From NCBI GenBank assembly GCA_039655645.1, contig CM077344.1, positions 4,288,699 to 4,352,698 on the forward strand: a stretch of 64,000 bases of DNA, read 5' to 3'. Positions 54,901 through 64,000 of this stretch are shown here, piece by piece (positions within the stretch are counted from its first letter, which is position 1; each line of letters opens with the position of its first letter). This stretch comes from Ammopiptanthus mongolicus (lineage: Eukaryota > Streptophyta > Magnoliopsida > Fabales > Fabaceae). Position numbers and translations under genes: made by a program. The notes under the pieces were generated by a model that saw nothing but the letters and a program-made list of their open reading frames with translations, searched no databases and was not told where the DNA came from.

Positions 54901-57900
54901 GCTCTTAAAAGCCAGACAGCTGCCCTTGTTGCTGAGGTTTTCATCACGATGCTCTTCATTTTCATTTACATTTTTGCTTTTCATAAACTACATTTGGTGG
55001 TTCTTTCACAGGTAGTTCGAAGAGAGGGTCCTAATCTATGGCAAGAAATGCTTCCATCTTTGGTTTCTCTATCCAGCAAGGGTCCAGTACAAGTAAATTT
55101 CATTTTTCCCTACTCGCAGTTCACTTGACGGCTTGAGTTGATTCTATTTGAAAGTACTTATTTTGCTTTTTATGATTCACAATTACATATCAGGCTGAGT
55201 TGGTTTCAATGATGCTGCGGTGGCTTCCTGAAGACGTTACAGTTCATAATGAAGACTTAGAAGGTTTATAATGCCTTGACTTTTCTCAGTAGGTGTGTGT
55301 GAGTGTAGCCCATTCATGCAAATATGTGTATGCAGAACTACATGAGTGAAAGAATTGAACTTTTGTCCAACTTTGTAAATCTATTTGACTTAGGCAATGG
55401 AGCAATGAGTTTTTCTAGTGAAAATTTTGGACACCCTATATTGATAAGTTTTTCCATTATTAAACAATGCAAGGGGACACATCAATTTGGCTTAATTATT
55501 ACATTTCTCCCTGACCCTGAAATGTTTTCCATCTCTTATCTCTCCCCATAACACCCCGCCCTCTACCATACTGTGTGTGTTGAGAGAGACAGAGAATATG
55601 TAGAAATATGAAGAGTGTTGCTGTATAATGGGATGCATTAACTTGATTATTGTTAGGATCCTGTGTGTATTTATACTAATAAACTGGGCATTGTACAAGT
55701 GGAGTACAAATTTACCAGCCCAACCCATTACTCATAACACACACTGGCACAATATTACTGTTTAACACTTGTAAATAATGCATATGGATTTAGTCTTGAG
55801 TGACTTCTCTGTAGTATGTACATGAGATGTTGCGTGCCCTTTTTACTTGCATATTGATGTATTCAGGTGATCGCCGAAGGCTACTCTTGCGTGGGCTAAC
55901 TCAATCACTGCCTGAGATTTTGCCACTATTATACACTGTACTTCTCTGCCTTAAACCTCATTGCAAATTCTTTGCTAAGAGTTATTGTTAATGTTGTGAT
56001 GCTTGATGCAGTTACTAGAAAGGCACTTTGGAGCTGCATTAAGTGAAGCTGGTAGAGAACAGATGGACATTGCCAAACTGCACGCTGCTGCAGTAACAGC
56101 TACTCTAAATGCAGTAAATGCATATGCTGAATGGGCTCCATTGTCTGATCTTGCTAAGTTTGGCATCATTAATGGGTATATGTCTTTCTTCTTTTATTAT
56201 CTAGCACAAGGCAATAGTCTTGGTATATAACCATGCACTGGTTTTCTCTTTCTCTCCACCTTGTTTTTCTCTCGACTCCCGACAGTTGTGGTTTCCTACT
56301 ATCTGCTCCAGATTTTCATCTTCATGCTTGTGAATTTTTCAAACTTGTCTGCCCAAGGTATGAACCATAGTTCTGTAATGGTTGATATATTGTAGATATG
56401 TTATTTTTACTTTGTCATTGATTACTCTGAATTGTGATTGTAGGAAGAGACCCGTTGATGCGTCTGTTTCTGAATTTGACCATGCTATGAGCAGTATCTT
56501 TCAAATCTTGATGAACATATCAAGAGAGTTTTTGTACAGATCTGGCTCAAATCCCGGGTCTATAGATGAGGGTGAATATGAATTTGCTGAGTATATATGT
56601 GAAAGTATGGTATCATTGGGTTGTTCAAACTTGCAAAGTATTTCTGGAGATAGCACTGCACCTCTTCTTTACCTAGAACGGGTAATTAGTTATTATAGTG
56701 ACATTAAGCAGCTTGGGGAATGAAAGACTTCACTTAAGATATGTTAGTTGTGGTTTTGGTTTCTCGTTCGTAATTTTGTCATAGATTCTTGTTTTGAATC
56801 TCAACTTTATCCATACATATGTTTGGTTTTAGTTCTTGTGAAACTCCATGGAGAAGATAACTGCAGATAACAGAATTTCATAATAGATCTTTGAAAAACT
56901 TTCACATAATTTGTTTGCCAAATGCCAAGTTTTCTCCCCTTCCCTTAAACTTTGTTTTTATTATCGTATGCATGAATGGAAAACTTTACTTTTTCAGTTT
57001 ACTACCTGTGTTTTTTTCATTTTACCTTTTCAGTTTAACCCTTCGTTTTCTCTCTCTCCAGATGCTGGGATTTTTCCAACATTTCAAGTTTGCAATTCAT
57101 TTTCAATCCCTGAACTTCTGGCTGGTATGTTGGAATGTTGTACAAAACTACTTTCTGGTGGTGTTTCTTAGCCAAGCCAACACTACGTTTGAAAGTCATC
57201 TCTCCCATTTCTTTCCTCAATTGTTTACGTGCAGGTGCTAATGAGGGATTTAATGACAAAGCCAAAAATGTCCACACAATCAGCTGCAGACAGTTCAGCT
57301 GTTAGTAGCTCAGGTTCTGGAGAGGTTGAAAATGCAAAGAAAAAGGCTCTAAGCTTTGTGAATGATGATTTTTGTGGTGCAATTTTGGATACATCTTTCC
57401 TTCGCATGCTCAAGAGAGAAAAAATTCGTCCTGAAACTGCATTTTCTTTAGGGGTATTGGAATTGTGGAGTGACGATGTTGAGGGCAAGGGTGACTTCGG
57501 CCAGTATCGTTCTAGGCTGGTATGTCTTACATGCATATATGAAGTCAGATAGTATTTTCTGCCGTATAAATGATATTTTCCTTTTATTTACAGAAAAAAT
57601 TTCATCAAACCTGTTCTAAGGAGGTTTCTGTGCTACTGAGCTAGTTAATATTGAAATTATAAGATAGTAGGAAGTATTGTCTTATTGCTTGCTTGTTGCT
57701 ATACTCTATTCACTTTATGTAAATCTTATGGAAACTTTTATTCAGCATAGGTTTAAGGAGTTTTGTACTGCATGAGTTATTATTGTGGTTTCACATTATT
57801 CCTTAAATGTTGCACATTTAAAAATGAAAAGATACAGAGAAATAAATTGTGAAATTGAGCATTTTGACATTTTAATCCCTGACCAATCTTACACATTAGA

Positions 57901-60900
57901 GAAAGGAGATGAGAAACACAGGGAGGTAGTATTTAATAGTCTAAAAGTTTTGCATATGAATATGACACTCGTAGGTCTAGTTTTAGTGTACTCAAATATT
58001 CTGCCGTGTTAGTTCAATCTTATTTATTTTTCTCTTGTTCCTATCCAACTTCTATTCTTCATTTTCTTTTTAATTTTACTTCAAATTAACCTTTTCAGAA
58101 TATTTTTGACTGGTGAATGGTTTCTGAAACAGTTGGAGCTGATTAGGTTTGTTTCTTCTTACAAACCCCTGATAGCTGCTGCTAAAGTTTCTGAAAAAAT
58201 TAATGCAATCATCAAGAGTCTCTTGCTTTCCCAAGCGCCAACTCAGGTTTAAATACCTTCTATTTGAATTTTCAATGGACTATTACATTGATGATATTTT
58301 AATCTCTAAAATTATCAGCTCCTCAATATCATATCATGCTTATGTATAATCGTCTGTTATGAATTCTGATTTTCTCTCTTCAGGACTTAGCTGTGCTGGA
58401 AAGCATGCAGTTGGCTTTAGAGAATGTTGTGAATGCAGTTTTTGATGGATCCAATGATTTTGCCAACGCAAATGCTGAAGTTCAGCTTGCATTATGTAGA
58501 ACATTTGAAGGTTATTTTAGTTAGTTGTCCGTATTTTGCTGTTTTTAGGTTTGTAAAGTTGGACCTCCTTAAAAATTAAGGTTACTGTGTTTTGAAGGTT
58601 TACTTCAGCAATTTCTTTCCTTGAAATGGACGGAGCCTGCACTTGTAGAAGTACTTGGTCGCTATTTGGATGCGATGGGTCCCTTTTTGAAGTATTTCCC
58701 AGATGCAGTTGGCAGTGTTATCAATAAACTATTTGAACTCCTAACTTCCCTTCCTTTTGTAATTAAGTTTCCCTAAAACAACTCCTTTTCGTCTTTACTT
58801 TCAACTATTGAGAAACTCTGTGGCAGGTTAAAAACTATATATTCTCTTGGCAGGATGCCTTAAGTGCACGGCATGCAAGGTTGCAAATTTGTGCATCATT
58901 TATTCGGATAGCGAAAGCTGCTGACAAATGCATCCTGCCTCATATGAAGGTGCATCCTTTAAACATTTAACACTAGTTGCAAATTATAATTAGCTGGTCA
59001 TGCTAAATAAATGGGAACTAGCTCTTGTCTACCTCAACCAGACAATTATATATAGAGGGGAATGAACTAGTGTATAAAATTTATAGAGGAGGAGACTTGT
59101 TATGCAATTCAAGTAACCTTTATCAGTTTATGAATTAATCTTATTTAAGCCAGCTTAAAGTCATAATAAGAAATCAGCTACTGTCGGGGTCTTGCAAAAT
59201 TAGCTTGGGTATCTTTTGATATGTCTAGTTACATTGATGTGTCAAAGCACCTGCTTAGTAATGCAAATATGAAAATTTCCTTTTTAATATATAATAGGAA
59301 CTGGTTTTACTATGGAAATGTAGAGAAAAACTCAAGGAGCAGAGCTCCGATTACAAGGAAAATAACAGAAAATGTCTTGATTCAGATGTGGGTAGAAGAG
59401 AAAAGAAAGAAAATATCAGAGAAGCTAGATGCAACCCTGCCCTTTGGCCTAAGCCACCCGAAAACCACTCCAAAATTATGTTATTCTCTCTCCTTCCTCC
59501 AACTGATTCCTTCACTCTTTTGCTCCCTTCACTAGTTCACTCATATTATTATTCCCTCTTTGTCTTTCTCACGTTCCTTTTTCTTTTCTTGGAATACCTA
59601 TGTTAGAGGCCCATCAATATTGTTTTTATACAAAATTACGAACAATTAGTTCATAAGGACCGCCATTATATAACCATTCATCAACGGATGCTGCTTCCCA
59701 TATCAGGTAAAAGTGCAAACCGATAGCCGCAGAAGTAGGAATAATGGCACCAAAAATAATATTGTTTCCGTAAAGTAGAGATCCAGAAACAGGCTCACGA
59801 ATACCATCAATATCTACTTGAGGGGCACCAATGAAAGCAATAATAAATACAGAAGTTGCGGTCAATAAGGTAGGGATCATCAAAACACCAAAACATCCAA
59901 TGTAAAGACGGTTTTCGGTGCTGGTTATCCTGTTACAGAAGCGACCCCATAGGCTTTCCCTCTGGCGTCGGTAATATAAGAAGATTCGACTCGATACTAA
60001 ACATAAAATAAATAGACAGAGAATATTAAGCATAGTAGAATTAGAAATGGGGAAAACGGGATTCTAGGAGGGATTATTTGCCTTTTCCTTGAGTCCGATT
60101 CCTTCTTGCTTGTGTCGAAATATAAATATTGTACAAAATCTTCATAGAATAATACTTTTTGATCCCTTAGAGGCCCATCAATATTATTTTTATACAAAAA
60201 TACGAGTAATTTTAAAAATTTAATTTGTTGTGGCCCCAAATTGACTCAGTTGGACAAGAAGCAGAAAGTTCATTTATAATTGTGTATTTTTCATCTGAAC
60301 ATTGTATGATTGTGCTTAGTTGAAATAATGTTTATAAAAGTTTGGACCTTTTTATTATTTATTTGTGCCATTACATATGCAGGCATGCAGAGTAAACAAA
60401 AGAAGTTAAGGTTAACAAGATTCTCCTGTCCATTTTTTTTATGTATAACACAGATAATGCCCAAATTTCTTACTAAATGTATCTCTAAGACCATTACCTA
60501 CCATGTGCCACTGATATTTACATGTTAGTATCAGCTCACTGTTACAGTGTGTGTCAGGAAACATCGATGACACATTAATTTTGATCCCTCTATCTGAAGA
60601 GGAACCATTATGTCATGTCAAGATTCATTCCAGATTCCTCAAATTATTATACTTTTGAAATTGTTGTAGCTTTGCTCTCATCAGGCTGGGTTTCATCATT
60701 GGACTTTCATATATGCTCAAGTTCAAAGTACTCTCTAGTGCCCAGTGTTGTTTGGGCGGATATAGTGTGTTTATTTACTTTCCCAATTTACATGTAGGGC
60801 ATTGCTGATACCATGGCGTGTTTCCAAAGGGAGGGTCGTTTGCATCGGGGAGAGCATAATATTCTAGGCGAAGCTTTTCTTGTTATGGCTTCTGCTGCTG

Positions 60901-63548
60901 GGTGATGATCAAACAGAACAAATAAATCTATTATTTCTTTTGGTAGATACTCTGTTCATGTTTCAATTTAACCTTTTCATGTTATTGCTTATTTTGGCAC
61001 AGGATTCAACAGCAGCACGAAGTTTTAGCGTGGTTACTAGAACCTTTGAGCCAACAGTGGACACAATTGGAGTGGCAGGATAAATATTTATCTGATCCAC
61101 AAGGTTTGGTTCGGTTGTGCTCAGAAACATCATTTAAGTGGTTAATTTTTCACACAGTGACATTCTTTGAGAGGGCACTTAAGAGGAGTGGGTTGAAGAA
61201 AGCTAATTCGAATTCAGAAAACAATTCGACACAAGATTCAATTCCTTTAAATCCCATGGCCTCTCATGTATTATGGATGCTGACTCCTCTCATAAAAGTA
61301 TGTATTCTACCCTTAAGAGACTAGCCATGTTGCATTTCCTCTAGTATTTCAAAGCAAAAAGATCACGATGTTTTTGACCTTGTTCTCTATGTTCTTTGTA
61401 TTAATAAGTGTTTGCGTGTTTTTAATTTCCAGCTACTTCGTGCTATACATTCCCTTTGGTCTCCATCTGTAAGTCAAGCTTTACCTGCAGAGATCAAAGC
61501 TGCAATGACCCTGAGTGGCGTTGAGAGGTTCAGTCTTCTTGGAGAAGGGAACCCTAAATTGCCAAAGGGTTCATTGACTTTAACAGACGGGTCTAACATT
61601 GACATGCGTAAGGAAGGATATGCTGAACAAAATGAATCGGATATACGAAATTGGTTGAAAGGCATCAGAGACAGTGGGTAATCGTGCATATTTCTGATTT
61701 TTATTTTTCTTTTAGAATTTATAATCTGTTGTCCGGAATATGATTGGTCTTTCCTTTCAATAATTTTTTTGCACTAGTTTTATTTGGAAAGACCAACTAA
61801 TGTTTCTGTTAAAAAGAAAAAAATTATGTATCTATGACATCTTTGTTGTTCTTTATGTACATTTCCATTTCATTATTAAGTATTTTGGTTTATAAATTGA
61901 TAGATATAATGTATTGGGCTTGTCAACAACAATTGGGGATTCATTCTTCAAATATTTGGACGTGCACTCTGTTGCTGTTGCCCTAATGGAGAATATACAG
62001 TCAATGGAGTTCAGGCACATGAGGCAGCTTGTTCATTCCATACTGATTCCTTTGGTTAAATATTGTCCTTCGGATATGTGGGAGATTTGGTTGGAAAAAC
62101 TTCTGCACCCATTATTTGTCCATGCTCAGCAGGCTCTAAACTGTTCATGGTCTAGTCTTCTACAAGATGGTAGAGCAAAGGTTCCAGATGTTCATGGCAT
62201 TCATGGTGGATCAGACTTGAAAGTGGAAGTAATGGAGGACAAACTTCTGAGAGATCTCACACGTGAGGTGTGTTCACTCCTCTCTGTCATTGCTTCTCCT
62301 CCCCTTAATGCTGGAATCCCTTCTTTGGAGCAGTCTGGGCATGTTAGTCGTTTAGACATGTCTTCTCTGAAAAGCTTGGATACATTTGCATCAAGCTCTA
62401 TGGTTGGGTATGCTTTCTACTTGTTATGGAATATGTTTCATCTATGAAAGTTTTACATTTTGTAACTCAGTTTGTGAGCTTTTTTTCTCATTAGTCTCAT
62501 ATGTGACAGTTTTCTTCTAAAGCATCAAAGTCTGGCCCTTCCAACACTAAATATATGTTTAGAAGCTTTAACATGGACAGATGGTGAGGCTGTGTCAAAA
62601 ATTTCTTCTTATTGCTCTGCGTTGGTAGTTCTTTCGGCAGCAACAAATCATGCAGAACTCGTAGAATTTGTTTCCAGAGATCTTTTTACTGCCATCATTC
62701 AAGGTTTAGCCCTTGAATCAAATGCAATAATCAGTGCTGATCTAGTTGGCCTCTGCCGTGAAATATTTGTATATCTTTGTGATAGACACCCAGCTCCCAG
62801 GCAGGTTAGTTTTTCGTTTTTTGGTGACTTGGTTAGTTGGTTTTTTCTCATACTGCATTTGGCATTTTGCATACACTTCCAGAGAAGAGGATCCTATAAC
62901 ATTACTATTGAGTAATATGTTTTGTTACTCTTTTTCAGGTTTTGCTGTCTCTTCCCTCAATTACTCCTAATGATTTGCTTGCTTTTGAGGAATCTTTGAG
63001 GAAAACATCCAGTCCAAAGGAACAAAAGCAGCACATGAGAAGCTTACTTCTGTTAGCAACTGGTAACAAACTAAAAGCACTTGCAGCTCAAAAAAGTGTA
63101 AACGTCATTACAAATGTTTCAAGTAAGCAATGACTTTTAATGCTTTTTTTTTTTTTTTTTTTTTTTTACTTCTCCAACTTCTGGAAAGTACAGTTTGTCA
63201 TATGGAAATTCATAAATTACTGTAGTTGTGCTTTATAGTCTCTCATTTTTGGTAGTAATTTTTTATTACACAAATTTATAAGTAAGACTTGAGGACTTCC
63301 ATCAGTTAATAGTTTCTCCCTAGACTGCATTAATGCTATGCATGCTTCTCAACGATTACTTGCATCTCTATAAGATGCATTGATTTTGTCTAACTACAGG
63401 TTCTGTTATTTGGGTATCGAATTTGCTGGCAATATTTTTAATTTTTTACTTCTGCATCTGCTGTTCAGTGAGATCACGCAGCTCAGCCAATGCTCCTGAG
63501 TCCAAAGTTGATGATGGGGATGATATGGGATTGGCAGCCATCATGTGA
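51905..63548 (+). CDS. HST: HASTY, exportin-5 ortholog
   Basis: Importin-beta/exportin family protein; in plants HASTY affects microRNA biogenesis and movement. Exons: 51905-52036, 54572-54673, 54793-54936, 55012-55092, 55194-55263, 55867-55937, 56012-56175, 56286-56357, 56444-56681, 57062-57124, 57235-57519, 58133-58246, 58384-58510, 58598-58758 (or 58767), 58854-58949, 60798-60901, 61003-61297, 61433-61677, 61904-62407, 62510-62804, 62939-63122, 63469-63548. The frame closes at about 1208 residues; Arabidopsis HASTY has 1202. Typical blocks: WSSEIRLHAFKMLQHLVRLR, GDRRRLLLRGLTQSLPEILP, YLDAMGPFLKYFPDAVGS, GEHNILGEAFLVMASAAG, ESDIRNWLKGIRDSGYNVLG, SSPKEQKQHMRSLLLLATGN. The C-terminus ends DDGDDMGLAAIM instead of the Arabidopsis WDEEFVQ. 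Exon 14 has an irregular donor (see findings). Introns hold a SINE, LTR remnants and plastid DNA. Confidence 0.95.
52568..52746 (-). mobile_element. Au-like SINE in HASTY intron 1
   Basis: Minus-strand SINE: TTTGGCGCAACGGCAAGGTT (A box), GTGACCTAGAGGTCACGAG then TTCAAATCCTAG (B box). A perfect 15-base target duplication TTGTGTTCAAAATAA flanks it (52553-52567 and 52747-52761), so its borders are certain. Confidence 0.92.
54003..54420 (-). mobile_element. Copia LTR remnant in HASTY intron 1
   Basis: A TG-starting stretch (about 54003-54297) with many AACTGT/CTAACAG repeats is followed by TATTTCCCCCTCAAACTCAGTGG. On the minus strand this is a polypurine tract entering an LTR, as in many copia elements. 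No coding part. Boundaries are approximate. Confidence 0.55.
55571..55742. mobile_element. Possible solo LTR in HASTY intron 5
   Basis: TGTGTGTGTTGAGAGAGACAG...CCCATTACTCATAACACA has TG...CA borders and LTR-like content (GGATCCTGTGTGTATTTATAC). No target duplication was established. Confidence 0.35.
59603..60205. repeat. 38-base direct repeats flanking an insert
   Basis: TTAGAGGCCCATCAATATTG... (59603-59640) recurs as TTAGAGGCCCATCAATATTA... (60167-60205), both continuing TTTTTATACAAAA-TACG. Between them lies the plastid psbA piece and about 200 further bases. Confidence 0.85.
59641..59970 (-). pseudogene. Plastid psbA (photosystem II D1) insert in HASTY intron 15
   Basis: On the minus strand the sequence encodes about residues 9-112 of D1: SLWGRFCN, ITSTENRLYIG, FGVLMIPTLLTATSVFIIAF, VDIDGIREPVSGSLLYGNNI, GAIIPTSAAIGLHFY, WEAASVDEWLYNGGPYELIV. 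Several substitutions (Trp to Cys, Pro to Gln, Ser to Phe, Pro to Leu) show it is no longer selected. D1 is 353 residues and plastid-encoded, so this is nuclear DNA of plastid origin. The 5' side (59971-60166) is not psbA and I could not assign it. Confidence 0.93.
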
Positions 63549-64000
63549 TATGCTGTGCTTATGGAAGGTTGTGTACAGAAGTGAGCTCATATGGAGAGAA
63601 GATTTTGGGTTTTCTTATTTACTAACACAGGGTGCTGAGAGCATTTCTCCCTCTGCATTGCAACCAATGGGTAATCGAGTGGGAGTACAAGATTTCATGT
63701 CCTACCTCTCGTCTCATTCATAGCAACATTTGTAATAGTATAGTTTTCTTCAGCTTAGCAAAACCACAGCTGGCAGCTATTGCAGCTTATCTATTTTTTT
63801 TCGGATATCAAGCCCAGTAGTTATTATGATGACTTTGCTTTTTTTTTTTTTTTTGTTCACAAGGCATAAAAACAATAAGCAAATATTGCATAATACCAGA
63901 CTTGAAGAGAAGAAAAGAAAACCTGGTAAAGCTTTTCAGCAATTTGAAGCTAAATGGAATGTTTACCGTCTTTTCGACGGGGCTTAGGATTGATGAGTGG
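63549..64000. other. HASTY 3' region
   Basis: Downstream of the stop codon; likely 3' untranslated region at first. A poly-T run at about 63838-63855 is present. No other gene seen before the window ends. Confidence 0.5.

Noticed and set aside
54753..54965. Antisense frame in HASTY exon 3
   Set aside because: Shadow of the confirmed exon on the other strand.
59626..60033. 135-residue minus-strand frame as a functional gene
   Set aside because: It is a partial psbA copy with substitutions at conserved sites and a non-psbA start, in an intron.

Overview
The window is nuclear DNA of a flowering plant. Genes have many introns with GT...AG borders, the intergenic DNA is AT-rich, and every stretch between genes carries plant transposon families. 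Best matches are to eudicot proteins, and the tRNA-derived SINEs and short foldback elements are of kinds common in legumes, so a legume is my best guess (inference; no species is claimed).

Layout. 1-4.4 kb: a polygalacturonase fragment (-) and a damaged CACTA transposon (+). 6.5-34 kb: a repeatedly duplicated locus built from an F-box gene (-) facing a double-stranded-RNA-binding protein gene of the DRB2 type (+). One pair is whole (F-box C at 27 kb, DRB at 30.9-34.0 kb). Another F-box gene (B, 23.6-24.6 kb) is an open frame. A third (A, 8.4-14.3 kb) is split by a nearly new Ty1/copia retrotransposon with an uninterrupted gag-pol frame. Two further DRB copies (6.55 and 20.1 kb) consist only of exon 1 and are dead. 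Scattered among them are fragments of other genes: WNK kinase, villin, a chloroplast-type acyltransferase, a receptor-like kinase and a hAT transposase. 34-42.6 kb: no gene recognised, but several clean non-autonomous elements with target duplications. 42.6-46.8 kb: a seven-exon cyclin-dependent-kinase-like gene (At1g54610/IBS1 type). 47-51.9 kb: a Mutator-type foldback element carrying a hairpin array, and further repeats. 51.9-63.5 kb: the complete HASTY (exportin-5) gene, about 22 exons, with a SINE, LTR remnants and a piece of plastid psbA in its introns.

Working together. DRB2-type proteins and HASTY both act in plant small-RNA biology (DRBs help choose and process microRNA precursors; HASTY affects microRNA biogenesis and movement). 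They lie 18 kb apart here with one kinase gene between them. That is a positional observation only; nothing in the sequence shows joint control.

The most informative points are the reconstructable history of the F-box/DRB duplications (a 4-base insertion shared by both dead DRB copies; one mismatch between the copia LTRs), the apparent loss of a splice donor in HASTY exon 14, the plastid insert flanked by a 38-base duplication, the TRIM-like element carrying host sequence, and the hairpin array in the 47 kb element. I found no convincing wholly new biological system. Exon borders were read by eye from reading frame, splice consensus and remembered family sequence, and the frame sums were checked for the multi-exon genes.
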